From Ornatilinea apprima (GTDB lineage Bacteria > Chloroflexota > Anaerolineae > Anaerolineales > Anaerolineaceae), in contig NZ_LGCL01000003.1 of NCBI RefSeq assembly GCF_001306115.1, positions 1 to 59,639 of the forward strand: a DNA stretch of 59,639 nt, in the 5' to 3' direction. This document shows, in pieces, positions 28,068-37,089 of this stretch. Position 1 is the first letter of the stretch. Every line of letters starts with the position of its first letter. The translations under genes were made by a program, and so were the position numbers. The notes under the pieces are model-generated. The model did not search any database. It was not told the origin of the DNA and saw only the letters and a list, made by a program, of their open reading frames with translations.

Positions 28068-29640
28068 CTTCCACCACCTCTTCTGAAGTTTTTGCTTGGC
28101 TATCTGGTTTGAACAACTCTAGCTGGGGCCGGGAAGAAGGTAACAACCCTTCAGGGCGGAGGATCATCATCACGACCAGGAGGGCGCCAAAGGCCAGCAT
28201 GCGGTAGGCCTCAAATTCGCGCAGAATTTCAGGCAGGCCTTTCAGTACGAAAGAGCCCAGAATGATGCCCGGAATGCTGCCCATGCCGCCGACAATTACC
28301 AGACAAAGAACGTTGATGGAGACCATGAGAATATGGTCTTCGGGACCGGTGAACTGGTTGCGCGAGGCAAAGAGCGCGCCAGCCAGACCCGCAAAAGCCG
28401 CGCCGATGGCCAGCGCCAGCAGTTTGTAGCGGAAGTTGTTGACACCGGTTGCCTGGGCGACGGTGGCGTCTTCGCGAATGGAGAGCCATGCGCGCCCAAC
28501 CCGCGATTTTTCGATGCGGTTGGCAACAAAAATGGAGATGATCACCGCGATGATGATGAGATACATATAATCAACATCGGATGAAAACGGTTTTCCAAAC
28601 AGGGTAGGCTGCGCCAGGCTGCGCAGGCCTTTGGGACCGGCAGTAAACCATTCCAACAAGTCGGCTTTGAGCAGAATGCGGATGATTTCGCCAAAGCCCA
28701 GGGTAACAATGGCCAGGTAGTCACCGCGCAGGTTCATGATCGGCAGGCCGAGCAAGATACCGGTTACCGCGGCCAGAGCAATTCCGGCAATGAGCGCCAG
28801 CCAGAAGTTCATCATAATGGCGTGCGGCTGCGGTGAGGTGAGCAGGCCAAAGGTGTAGGCGCCGATGCCAAAGAAAGCGACATAGCCCAGTACCAACTGG
28901 CCAGAGAGACCAACGATGATGTTCAGGCCAACGCCCAACAGAATGTAAATACCCACAGTACCCATCAGGTAGTTCCAATAGGGACCCCACTCGCGGGGCA
29001 GCAGGATGAGTACCGCCGCCAGAAGGGCGATCATAGCGTATCGGCTGTACTTGCTGTTGAGTAGGCGCTCAAAGCCTGATGATTTGGTTACATTCTGAGC
29101 CGAGGCCTTGACATTCTCATTGAGTTTGGCGCGCCAGGCACTGCGGCCAACGCCACGCGCGAGCAGGCTGCCCAGCAGCGAACCACCGACCATCAAGGCA
29201 AAGTTGTACAGAGAACCGGTCAGAATTGGCTGGTTAAACAGATAGTAATTGACGTAATTCGGGGCCATTTCTGGCAAGTAATTTCGCATATCCGTGGCGG
29301 CGTTGATGTTGCCGGTGATGTAGGTGAAGACCGCGGTCAGCAGCCCGGCGACAATACCCGCGATCAAGCCAGCGAGGATGGCGTTGGTAAACTGGTCTCG
29401 CTCGCCTTCTTCCGGTTTTTTGGCAGCCATGCTGCCGCACCACAGGCCCATCAGCGCCATGAAGACAACCAGGTTGATGGTGGCTGGCATTTGATTGGGA
29501 ACCTGATTGTTTAACAGGCGGCCGACCAGGTTGCCGGCCGTTTCATTGAAGCCGGTCAGCATGAAGAAGATATTCAGGATAGCGAAGATCACGCCGGCTT
29601 GCAGACCGTTCTGAAGGGGAGACGTTGTTTTGGTTTTCAT
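28051..29640 (-). CDS. livM: Branched-chain amino acid ABC transporter permease LivM, extended
   Basis: Permease of 529 residues. The C-terminal 320 residues are a normal LivM, with VGLSGQLVLGYVAFFGIGAY near 245 and RVGRAWLSIREDATVAQATG near 385. The first about 205 residues are extra: roughly four additional hydrophobic segments (near 13-30, 53-70, 85-110 and 145-165) separated by polar loops. Overlaps livH by four bases. Imports leucine, isoleucine, valine or related compounds with LivH. Confidence 0.9.
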   Translation of the reverse strand: MKTKTTSPLQNGLQAGVIFAILNIFFMLTGFNETAGNLVGRLLNNQVPNQMPATINLVVFMALMGLWCGSMAAKKPEEGERDQFTNAILAGLIAGIVAGLLTAVFTYITGNINAATDMRNYLPEMAPNYVNYYLFNQPILTGSLYNFALMVGGSLLGSLLARGVGRSAWRAKLNENVKASAQNVTKSSGFERLLNSKYSRYAMIALLAAVLILLPREWGPYWNYLMGTVGIYILLGVGLNIIVGLSGQLVLGYVAFFGIGAYTFGLLTSPQPHAIMMNFWLALIAGIALAAVTGILLGLPIMNLRGDYLAIVTLGFGEIIRILLKADLLEWFTAGPKGLRSLAQPTLFGKPFSSDVDYMYLIIIAVIISIFVANRIEKSRVGRAWLSIREDATVAQATGVNNFRYKLLALAIGAAFAGLAGALFASRNQFTGPEDHILMVSINVLCLVIVGGMGSIPGIILGSFVLKGLPEILREFEAYRMLAFGALLVVMMILRPEGLLPSSRPQLELFKPDSQAKTSEEVVEDAAHS

Positions 29641-30746
29641 AGTTTCTCCTCCGAGAGGGCTTCACCCAAAATGCCCGAAGGCCGGAAGATGAGCACCAAT
29701 ACAAGAATGGAAAAAGCGATGACGTCTTTGAGTTGGAAGTCAATTCCTAATGCGGCAGGCCCCAGCGTTTCGAGGATGCCCAGGGTTAGCCCGCCGACCA
29801 TCGCGCCAGGGATGTTGCCAATACCGCCCAGCACAGCGGCGGTGAAGGCTTTGATGCCAGGGATGAACCCGACATAGTGGTTGATCAGGCCGTTATGAAT
29901 ACCCCACATTACACCGGCAGCGCCCGCCAGCGCGCCGCTAATAATGAAGGTCTGGCTGATGATCTGATTGACGTTGATGCCCATCAGGGCGGCTGTCTTT
30001 TTATCCTGAGCAACGGCGCGCATGGCACGGCCCAGTTTGGTGCGCTGTACCAGCATGTAAAGGCCAACCATGAGCAGAATGGAAAGCACAAAGGAAAAAA
30101 CACCGGTGTAGGTGATGATGACCGGGCTGCCGGCAATTTCAACGGTCCATCCGGAACCGCGCCAAAGCAAATCGGGGTTAGAGTAATCGCGGCGCTGGGG
30201 GCCAAATAACAGTTGGGCAGCGTTCTGCAAGAAAATGGACGCGCCAATCGCGCTGATCAACGGCACCAGGCGGGGCGCTCCTCGTAATGGTCGGTAGGCG
30301 ATTTTTTCCAGGAAGTAGCCCGACATCGAAGCCAGCGACATGCCGATTAAAAACGCAATAATGATGGATAACACCGGTTGGGCATTGATGAAGGTTAGCT
30401 TGGGATCGGCTTCGGTGGGCATGGGAATGTTTTTGAGAATTTCAAAGGCGAAATAACCGCCAAAGGATCCGATCATCATCACTTCGCCGTGGGCAAAGTT
30501 GATCATGAAAAGGATACCATAAACAAGGGTATACCCAATGGCGATCAGGGCATACATACCGCCTAGAATCAGACCTGAAATGGCGATGCGGGTCCAAACA
30601 TCGGCGCCAAAGGGATCAACGGTCAAGACGTTGTAAAACCGGACGGCCATCCAGGCGAGAACTGCGACACCAATGATCGTGCGTATGATTCGACCCAGAT
30701 TCGGGGAGATATTGAGCGTCAATGGTTTTTTTTCTAATGCATTCAT
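29637..30746 (-). CDS. livH: Branched-chain amino acid ABC transporter permease LivH
   Basis: LivH-type permease, 369 residues, about eight helices, with YTLVYGILFMINFAHGEVMM near 80 as the family signature and GRAMRAVAQDKKTAALMGIN near 240 as the ATPase-contacting loop. Somewhat longer than typical LivH because of a leading helix (residues 20-40). Confidence 0.92.
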   Translation of the reverse strand: MNALEKKPLTLNISPNLGRIIRTIIGVAVLAWMAVRFYNVLTVDPFGADVWTRIAISGLILGGMYALIAIGYTLVYGILFMINFAHGEVMMIGSFGGYFAFEILKNIPMPTEADPKLTFINAQPVLSIIIAFLIGMSLASMSGYFLEKIAYRPLRGAPRLVPLISAIGASIFLQNAAQLLFGPQRRDYSNPDLLWRGSGWTVEIAGSPVIITYTGVFSFVLSILLMVGLYMLVQRTKLGRAMRAVAQDKKTAALMGINVNQIISQTFIISGALAGAAGVMWGIHNGLINHYVGFIPGIKAFTAAVLGGIGNIPGAMVGGLTLGILETLGPAALGIDFQLKDVIAFSILVLVLIFRPSGILGEALSEEKL

Positions 30747-30802
30747 AAAGTCTTCCTGTGTTCAGGATTCTGAGCGGGATTTCTGGTGAAATCTCACGAA
30801 TT

Positions 30803-30833
30803 GGTGGGAAAGGGTAAACTCCCCTTTCCCACC
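30803..30833 (-). promoter_or_regulatory. 12-bp intercistronic hairpin between livJ and livH
   Basis: GGTGGGAAAGGG and CCCTTTCCCACC (30803-30814, 30822-30833) form a perfect stem in the 114-base gap after the binding-protein gene. No T-run follows on the minus strand, so mRNA protection of the livJ segment, rather than full termination, is likely. Confidence 0.7.
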
Positions 30834-30860
30834 GGAAAAGCTATTTATGGGTTCAGACGA

Positions 30861-32174
30861 TTATTCGGCGGAGTAGGGCGCCCATTTTCCATCTTGCACA
30901 GAGTAGAAGGTGGGGCCAGAAGCGTTACATTCGCCAACTTCGTCGCAAGAGATCAGGCCAGTCAGACCGGTGAAGTCTTTCAAGCCGCGGACGGCATCCA
31001 TCAGAGCGCCGCGCGGGATGTAGGTGTTGCCGTCATCGCTGACTACAGCTACACTCTCGATGGCGTAAACCAGGGCGCTGCCAACATCATAGGCTGACCA
31101 GGTGAAGGGCGAGAGCTCGCCAGCTTCGAGACCGAACATTTCTTTGTATTTGGTATCGAAAGCGGTTTTCTCGGGTGAGTCGGGGGGAACGAGGGAGACG
31201 GCGATGGCGCCTTCGCCATTGGGGCCGGTCTTGTCGGTGAATTCAACACCGTAGGTGCCGTCACAACCGAAGAACTGAACGCCCGTCAAGCCAGCCTGGT
31301 TCCATTGATTGACCATCACAATGGCTTCAGCCGCGTAACCGCCAAAGTAAACCGCTTCGGGACCTTTGGAGGCGATAGCAGAGAGGGTGGAGGAGTAATC
31401 GGCTTCGCCGGGGTTGATGGCTTCAGAAGCCACAACTTCGCCGCCTAATTCAGTGAAGACTTTGGCAACTTCATCGGCCAGGCCTTTGCCGTAGGTGGAA
31501 CCGTCATGGATTGTGGCGATCTTGGTGAAGCCCATATCTGTGAAGAGCATATCCGCGGCGTATTTTGCCTGGGTCGCGTCGGTGAAAGCGATACGGTTGA
31601 AGGATTTGTTACCCTGCTGGGTCAGCGGAGGGTTGGTGGCCGAGGGGGAAAGCATGGGCAGGCCAGCTTTTTCGTAGATGGGCATGGCCGCATCGGTTTC
31701 GCCCGAGAAAATGTGGCCGGCAATGGCAACCACGGTCGGGTCGGTAACCAGTTTGTTGGCAACCGCAGCGCCAGCTTCGGGAGCGCCGCCGGTATCCAGG
31801 GCAACCAGCTCGTACGCAGAGCCGTTCAGGCCTTCGTGCTCGCTCAAGGCAACCATCGTGCCCTGGCTGATGTCGATGCCGAACATGGAGTAGTCGCCGA
31901 TCATGGGGCCGCCCATACCGATCTTGATGGTGGTTCCCGAGGGGATAACCGCGCAGCCGTAGGCATCGGTGGTGCAGACTTCGGGTTCGCCAGCGGCGGC
32001 GGGAGCTTCTGCAGCGGGAGCTTCGGTTGCTGCCGGGGCTTCGGTTGCTGCCGGGGCTTCGGTGGCCGCAGGGGCTTCTGCAGCCGGTGCTTCGGTCGCG
32101 GGTTGGGCGGGCGTACAGGCAGCCAACACCATCGCGAGCAGCACTACGACATAAAAGAACTTACTGAATTTCAT
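30861..32174 (-). CDS. livJ: Branched-chain amino acid ABC transporter binding lipoprotein
   Basis: Solute-binding protein of the LivJ/LivK type (periplasmic-binding-protein type 1 fold), 437 residues. Lipobox LAAC (Cys about 20), then a 45-residue linker of repeated EAPAAT/EAPAAE units, then the domain starting near GTTIKIGMGGP. ATG 32174 has AGGAG eight bases upstream; an extra 25 in-frame codons upstream are unlikely. First gene of the liv operon, preceded by a long leader of about 335 bases from a strong promoter. Confidence 0.92.
   Translation of the reverse strand: MKFSKFFYVVVLLAMVLAACTPAQPATEAPAAEAPAATEAPAATEAPAATEAPAAEAPAAAGEPEVCTTDAYGCAVIPSGTTIKIGMGGPMIGDYSMFGIDISQGTMVALSEHEGLNGSAYELVALDTGGAPEAGAAVANKLVTDPTVVAIAGHIFSGETDAAMPIYEKAGLPMLSPSATNPPLTQQGNKSFNRIAFTDATQAKYAADMLFTDMGFTKIATIHDGSTYGKGLADEVAKVFTELGGEVVASEAINPGEADYSSTLSAIASKGPEAVYFGGYAAEAIVMVNQWNQAGLTGVQFFGCDGTYGVEFTDKTGPNGEGAIAVSLVPPDSPEKTAFDTKYKEMFGLEAGELSPFTWSAYDVGSALVYAIESVAVVSDDGNTYIPRGALMDAVRGLKDFTGLTGLISCDEVGECNASGPTFYSVQDGKWAPYSAE
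31985..32095 (-). repeat. Low-complexity coding repeat in livJ linker
   Basis: Short tandem copies coding for ATEAPA and AAEAPA units (period about 18 bases) that make the flexible linker between lipid anchor and binding domain. Coding repeat, not CRISPR. Confidence 0.75.
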
Positions 32175-32515
32175 CTTCTTTTCTCCTAAGTGAAAGATTT
32201 GAAATTTGGGCATTTTGTTCAACCACGGGTTCGTGGATAAAACACACATGAAAGTAAGTTATGTCTATATATCCCCAATGCTCTTTTATAAGCTGCCGCG
32301 CCTGATGTGATTCAACATTGACTTTCGCAATCTGCTGATCCATCAGTCGGTCAATTGTCGGTCATCTTTGGGAAAAGAGCAGACAGTTCCTACTGAATAC
32401 GGGTAATGGATAATGTGGGTCTACCTGAGTCTGGCCAGCTCCGGGCCAAACGTTTGCGATGTCTTCTTTGTGGTTATTTTGGTATCAGTTGGGGAAAAGT
32501 AAAACCGTTCTGAAT

Positions 32516-32544
32516 ATATTATAATCCAACGGAACGTTTGTCAA
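32516..32544 (-). promoter_or_regulatory. Promoter of the liv operon
   Basis: Minus strand TTGACA (32544-32539) followed by TAATAT at 17 bases, or by TATAAT at 15 bases (32523-32518). Lies about 335 bases before the livJ start, leaving a long untranslated leader (32175-32510) in which no strong terminator was seen, only a small CCACG/CGTGG hairpin. Confidence 0.65.
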
Positions 32545-32553
32545 TAGATAGTA

Positions 32554-32568
32554 TTAACAATGTGTTAA
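32554..32568. promoter_or_regulatory. TTAACA palindrome, operator candidate
   Basis: TTAACA-ATG-TGTTAA is a perfect six-base inverted repeat just upstream of the liv -35 element, and a further TTAACA occurs about 20 bases to the right near 32586. It sits in the AT-rich divergent region between the liv operon and the ATPase gene. The regulator is unknown. Confidence 0.45.
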
Positions 32569-32664
32569 CATTTTTATTTTTTTGAGTTAACAAGTTTTTC
32601 CCGAAGCAGAAAAGCCGTGAAAAAAAAGCGAGAAGGATGTCATAGTTGGATATGCTTTTTTTAT

Positions 32665-32693
32665 TTGCTTTTAATGATTTCCTCATATATAAT
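32665..32693 (+). promoter_or_regulatory. Promoter of the MsmK-type ATPase gene
   Basis: TTGCTT (32665-32670), 17-base spacer, perfect TATAAT (32688-32693); the gene's AGGAGG ribosome site and ATG follow at 32717-32730. Confidence 0.65.
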
Positions 32694-32727
32694 TTAGTCA
32701 CTATACTCGTTCAGATAGGAGGTTTGT

Positions 32728-33836
32728 ATGGCAAGTGTATTCTACAAAGATGTTGTAAAGAAGTTCGGTGATTTTACCGCGCTGCACAATTTGAACCTGG
32801 AGATCGAAGATAAAGAGTTCCTGGTGTTGGTTGGGCCTTCGGGCTGCGGTAAAACCACGGCGCTGCGCTGCCTGGCTTGGAAGAAGTGACCAGCGGCGAA
32901 GTGGTGATTGGTGACCGGGTGGTAAATGACGTGGCGCCCAAAGATCGCGATATCGCAATGGTGTTCCAGTCGTACGCGTTGTACCCGCACATGACGGTGT
33001 ATGACAATATGGCGTTTGGTTTGAAGCTGCGCAAGATGCCGAAAGAAGAAATCAATAACCGCGTCATGGAAGCGGCCAAGATTCTGGGCATTGAACAACT
33101 GCTGAAGCGAAAACCGCGCGAGCTTTCCGGTGGTCAGCGCCAGCGTGTGGCTGTAGGCCGCGCGATTGTGCGTAACCCGAAAGTGTTCTTGTTTGATGAG
33201 CCGCTGTCGAACCTGGATGCCAAACTTCGCGTTCAGACCCGCGCCGAGATCAGCAAGCTGCATCAACGCCTGCAAACCACCTTTATCTATGTTACCCACG
33301 ACCAGACGGAAGCCATGACAATGGCGACTCGCATCGCGGTGATGAACAAAGGTATTCTTCAGCAGTTGGATACCCCGCAGCAGTTGTATGATAAGCCCGC
33401 GAATCTGTTTGTGGCTGGCTTCATTGGCTCTCCGGCGATGAACTTCTTCCCCGCCAAAATCCGCAAAGACGGCGACGCGCTGATGGTGGATGGCGAAACC
33501 TTCGCGGTGAAAATTCCGGATGACCGCAAAGAGCTGTATATGCCCTATGTGGACAAAGAAGTGGTGTTCGGCATTCGCCCCGAAGATATTCACAACCCTA
33601 TGTACACTCCGGCTGGTGTGGTTGCCGCCCCGGTGGAAGCCAAAGTGGATGTAACCGAGTTGATGGGTAATGAGATTTATGTTTACCTGGTGGCAGGCAA
33701 TAACAATTTTGTCGCCCGTGTAGACCCGCGCTCGCGCTACGAAATCGACGAAAAAGTGCAGGTGGTCTTCAACATGGAAAACATGCACATTTTCGACCCG
33801 TCGGTTGACCGCGAAAATCCGGTCGCAGTCCGCTAA
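32728..33836 (+). pseudogene. MsmK/UgpC-type carbohydrate ABC ATPase, frameshifted
   Basis: ATPase of the CUT1 carbohydrate-importer type (MsmK/MalK/UgpC), normally about 370 residues. The ATG at 32728 with AGGAGG reads through Walker A (GPSGCGKTT) to LRCLA, then hits a stop after WKK. The rest (EEVTSGEV onward: LSGGQRQR, LFDEPLSNLD, YVTHDQTEAM and the C-terminal regulatory OB-type domain) continues in another frame to 33836. Comparison with the family pattern LRCLAGLEE shows four bases missing near 32876. Either a real knockout or an assembly error. No sugar permease or binding protein is adjacent, as is usual for shared ATPases of this class. Confidence 0.85.
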
Positions 33837-33856
33837 ACGATTTCCTGATTTTTCAG

Positions 33857-33893
33857 TATAATCAATGTAGCGCAAGAGAGCCTCTTGCGCTAC
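33857..33893 (+). promoter_or_regulatory. TATAAT plus 12-bp hairpin ahead of gpmA
   Basis: TATAAT at 33857-33862 is followed by a perfect 12-bp inverted repeat, GTAGCGCAAGAG and CTCTTGCGCTAC (33867-33878, 33882-33893), with a three-base loop. No T-run follows. It could be a 5' hairpin of the gpmA mRNA, an operator, or a terminator-like end of the upstream gene. Confidence 0.5.
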
Positions 33894-33921
33894 AATTCTG
33901 TCAATACTCGAGGAGGTTCGG

Positions 33922-34671
33922 ATGATTAAACTGGTCTTACTGCGGCATGGAGAAAGTGACTGGAACAAGCAAAACCGCTTCACCGGTTGGACGGATGTTG
34001 ACCTTTCGGAAAAGGGCATTGAAGAAGCCAAGCGAGCCGGCGAATTGCTGAAGAAAGAAGGGTTCACGTTTGACATCGCTTACACGTCGGTTTTGAAACG
34101 CGCGATTCGCACCCTCTGGCTGACCTTGGATGGAATGGACTTGATGTGGATTCCGGTGGTACGTAACTGGCGTTTGAATGAACGTCACTACGGCGCCTTG
34201 CAAGGCTTAAACAAGGCCGAAACGGCGGCGAAATTTGGCGATGAGCAGGTTTTGATCTGGCGGCGCAGCTATGATATTCAACCGCCCAAGCTGGAGAAGA
34301 GCGACGAACGCTACCCCGGCCACGATCCGCGCTATGCGGACCTGACGGAAGAAGAACTTCCGCTGACCGAATGCCTGAAAGACACCGTGGCGCGCTTCCT
34401 GCCGCTGTGGCACGAGACCATCGCGCCGGTGATCAAATCGGGCAAGAAAGTGTTGATTGCCGCGCACGGCAACAGTTTGCGCGCGCTGGTGAAGTACCTG
34501 GACAATATTCCGGATGAGGAGATTGTCTCGTTGAATATCCCCACCGGCATTCCGCTGGTGTATGAGCTGGATGATGACCTGAAACCCATCCGCCATTATT
34601 ACCTGGGCGACCAGGCCGCGGTGGAAGCCGCGATGCAGGCGGTGGCGAATCAGGGCAAAGCCAAGAAATAA
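33922..34671 (+). CDS. gpmA: 2,3-bisphosphoglycerate-dependent phosphoglycerate mutase
   Basis: Interconverts 3- and 2-phosphoglycerate in glycolysis/gluconeogenesis. LRHGESDWN near residues 7-15 carries the phosphorylated His (about 9); the second His is in [15 protein letters not shown] near 183, and RRSYDIQPP near 115 is typical of GpmA. 249 residues, full length; AGGAGG precedes the ATG. Followed by a strong terminator. Confidence 0.95.
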   Translation: MIKLVLLRHGESDWNKQNRFTGWTDVDLSEKGIEEAKRAGELLKKEGFTFDIAYTSVLKRAIRTLWLTLDGMDLMWIPVVRNWRLNERHYGALQGLNKAETAAKFGDEQVLIWRRSYDIQPPKLEKSDERYPGHDPRYADLTEEELPLTECLKDTVARFLPLWHETIAPVIKSGKKVLIAAHGNSLRALVKYLDNIPDEEIVSLNIPTGIPLVYELDDDLKPIRHYYLGDQAAVEAAMQAVANQGKAKK

Positions 34672-34687
34672 GGAAGAAAGTACAAAA

Positions 34688-34715
34688 ACGCGCCGGGGAA
34701 CCGGCGCGTTTTTTT
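34688..34715 (+). terminator. gpmA terminator
   Basis: Stem ACGCGCCGG / CCGGCGCGT with a GGAA loop and a seven-base T-run; A-run on the left may let it serve the convergent gene too. Confidence 0.9.
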
Positions 34716-34748
34716 GATTCTGAAGGAACGGTGAAAAAGGAAGATCGG

Positions 34749-35420
34749 CTACCGCGCGCGAACTGCCCAGCGCTGCCCCAGGCGGCCAAAGAGCAACCCG
34801 CCCCCCAGGCAGATCACGCCCACCAGAATGAACGCGTCTTGCCAGAACATGAGGGGAAAGAGGCGGATCAGGCTGTCGGTGTAGAGAAAGAGCCAGGTAT
34901 CGCCGGTGAAGAAGAGTTGGTGAAAGGCGGTGAAGAGGGCATTGAAACTGGTGAGGACAAACACCAGGGCAGTAATGATCAGGCCAATGGTCAGCCAGCC
35001 TCCGCGAGAAAATCCGCGCAGGTAATCGGCCAGCCAGCGGGCTTTCCAGGCCCAAATGCCCAGGATAATGAAGGTGCCCATTTGCAGATACCAGATTTTG
35101 CTAGCTTGCTGGACAAGCACTTTCACATCCAACATGTGGCTCAATTCGCGCTCGTTATAGAGGGGAATGCCGGGCTCCAATTCTTGGTCTGCAAGAAAGG
35201 AGAGGTCGGCGTCATTGATCAGGTATTCAACGGACAGGCCGCCCCAGCGCAGGCGGTCAGCGGTGGTGAATCCGTAAGGGTCCGCAGGGAAGCCGGGGCG
35301 CAGATTGTATTCAAACTGCAAAAAGAGCGGGGTCATCAGCAGGCGCACGCCGAGCATGATGAGAAAGAAAGGGATGGTCAGCGCGATGGTCCAACTCAAG
35401 AACGCGGGATAATGTTTCAT
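34749..35420 (-). CDS. TIGR01906/DUF1461-family integral membrane protein
   Basis: A 223-residue membrane protein with four helices and a polar external loop between helices one and two. The family segment FNALFTAFHQLFFTGDTWLF near 160-180, followed by LIRLFPLMFW, identifies the TIGR01906 (DUF1461) family. Some members of the broader family have been linked to lipoprotein lipid modification, but the role here is not established. Its ATG overlaps the stop of the upstream spermidine-synthase-like gene (ATGA). Confidence 0.85.
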   Translation of the reverse strand: MKHYPAFLSWTIALTIPFFLIMLGVRLLMTPLFLQFEYNLRPGFPADPYGFTTADRLRWGGLSVEYLINDADLSFLADQELEPGIPLYNERELSHMLDVKVLVQQASKIWYLQMGTFIILGIWAWKARWLADYLRGFSRGGWLTIGLIITALVFVLTSFNALFTAFHQLFFTGDTWLFLYTDSLIRLFPLMFWQDAFILVGVICLGGGLLFGRLGQRWAVRAR

Positions 35421-36973
35421 TGCAGCATTTCCTTATTGCCCGATAGTAAGAATTGAATCACCATATTGTTGGTCATCCATTCGATGGGGGCTTTATCATC
35501 CGTAAAAACGAGGCTGACTTGCGGCTGGGGCTGAAGCTGGGCTGCTGCCACCTCGATGGAACGCAGCAAAAGGGGATTGGCCGACGAGTCTTGCTGGATG
35601 AGGTTGAGGTAATTGGCTGCCAGGTTTTCGGGTGCAGTCGGCTGAACGGTGGCAAACAGAATCGAATTAAAGCTGCCGGGAATATCGACGATGTGAATGG
35701 TGGGAAAAACCGTCAGGATGGTGGTGGAGAGGGCGTCGATCAGACGGCGGTCATCGGGGCCGCGGCCGACATTGATTACCATTACCCCGTCAGCGGTGAG
35801 ATGCTCGCGCACGGTGGTAAAGAACTCCTGAGAGGTGAGGTGCGCGGGAATGTAGGGAGGGCGGTAGGCGTCGATGCTGATGATCTGGTACTGCTGGTCG
35901 CTGTGGGCCAGCGCCCAGCGCCCGTCCTGAACGATCACGTTCAGGTTGGGCTGATTCATGTCAAAATATTTACGGCCGACTTCAACAATTTTAGGGTCGA
36001 TTTCAATGCCGTCGATGTGAATATTGGGGTAAACAATGGATGCCTGACGGGCGGTGGTGCCGGCTGCCAGGCCGACAATCGCCAGACTGCGGATATCCGC
36101 GGTGTTTACCGGGGCGGGGTTAAAAAAAGGCGCCACCAGCACCTGTTCCCAGGGTCCATAATAATTCAGTTCAGTGGGATGGTAAACAGAGTGCACACCC
36201 TGGCCTTCATTGAGGCGCAAATAATGGTAGCCATCATACTCCAGCACTTGAATGTAGTTATAGGCCGATTCAGTTTCGTAGACCATGCCGGGCGTGTTTT
36301 TGGCGCCGCCGGGTAATCCCCACACCCACAAGAAGATGATCAGCAAGGGCGCCCATAGGAAGGGTAGAATCTTCCGCGCGCCAGCGTGGAGATAGAGGCC
36401 GGTCAGCCCCACCACGAGCAAGATGCCGCTGAAAAACAGGAATGTGCGGTAAGTGCCCAGGGTGGGAATGAGCAGCAGCACGGGCAGGAAGGTGCCGATA
36501 AAGGAACCCAGGGTGGAAATGGCGTAAATCCGTCCAGAGGTCTGGCCGATGTTCGCTGAATCATGCACGGCCAGGCGGATGGCGAAGGGAGAAGCGGTAC
36601 CCAGAAGAATCATGGGAATCACCAGCAGGATAAGCACCGAGGTGAAAGATCCCAGCAGGATACCCAGTTGGAGTTGATCAAAGGCGTTGGCGGCCAGGCG
36701 CAACACGGGCCGGGAAAGGACGGGAACCACGGCGGTCGAAATCGCGGCCCAGGTGAGAATTTTGAAAAAGGTTTCCATGTGCGGAGAACGGTCTGCCCAG
36801 CGGCCGCCGATGAAATAGCCGACAGCCAGGTAGATCAGAATGAGACCGATAATGCTGGCCCACACCAGGTTGCTGGTGCCGAACACGTTGCCCAACAGAC
36901 GCGAGGCGGCCATCTCAATGCCCAGCGATGCCATGCCAGAGAAGAATACCGCAATGGTAAGAGTTTTTCGCAT
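35417..36973 (-). CDS. Membrane-embedded spermidine-synthase-like protein
   Basis: A 518-residue protein with about seven to eight transmembrane helices (residues 1-230) fused to a spermidine/spermine synthase-type methyltransferase-fold domain (about 260-510; AIVGLAAGTTARQ near 320 is the SAM-fold loop, DGIEIDPKIVEVG near 340, and SIDAYRPPYIPAHLTSQEF near 390). Such fused proteins are common in bacteria with no proven polyamine role. The ATG at 36973 gives the natural N-terminus; the open frame upstream to 37336 runs through the divergent gene and is not coding. Confidence 0.85.
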   Translation of the reverse strand: MRKTLTIAVFFSGMASLGIEMAASRLLGNVFGTSNLVWASIIGLILIYLAVGYFIGGRWADRSPHMETFFKILTWAAISTAVVPVLSRPVLRLAANAFDQLQLGILLGSFTSVLILLVIPMILLGTASPFAIRLAVHDSANIGQTSGRIYAISTLGSFIGTFLPVLLLIPTLGTYRTFLFFSGILLVVGLTGLYLHAGARKILPFLWAPLLIIFLWVWGLPGGAKNTPGMVYETESAYNYIQVLEYDGYHYLRLNEGQGVHSVYHPTELNYYGPWEQVLVAPFFNPAPVNTADIRSLAIVGLAAGTTARQASIVYPNIHIDGIEIDPKIVEVGRKYFDMNQPNLNVIVQDGRWALAHSDQQYQIISIDAYRPPYIPAHLTSQEFFTTVREHLTADGVMVINVGRGPDDRRLIDALSTTILTVFPTIHIVDIPGSFNSILFATVQPTAPENLAANYLNLIQQDSSANPLLLRSIEVAAAQLQPQPQVSLVFTDDKAPIEWMTNNMVIQFLLSGNKEMLQ

Positions 36974-37089
36974 GTCCTGATTCTCGTTTGGTTCTGGTGA
37001 ATTTGTCTCCTCATTATACCGTAACGGTGGCGAATGAACTCCGGGAATAAAGACTATAATACGTTTACAACGATCATAAAGAGGCAGAG

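Noticed and set aside
31985..32095. Regular short repeats resembling a CRISPR array
   Set aside because: They are in-frame codons for Ala/Pro/Thr/Glu units of the livJ linker without unique spacers.
32161..32343. 60-codon frame in the liv leader overlapping the livJ start
   Set aside because: No ribosome site, and its residues show no leader-peptide features such as runs of Leu, Ile or Val.
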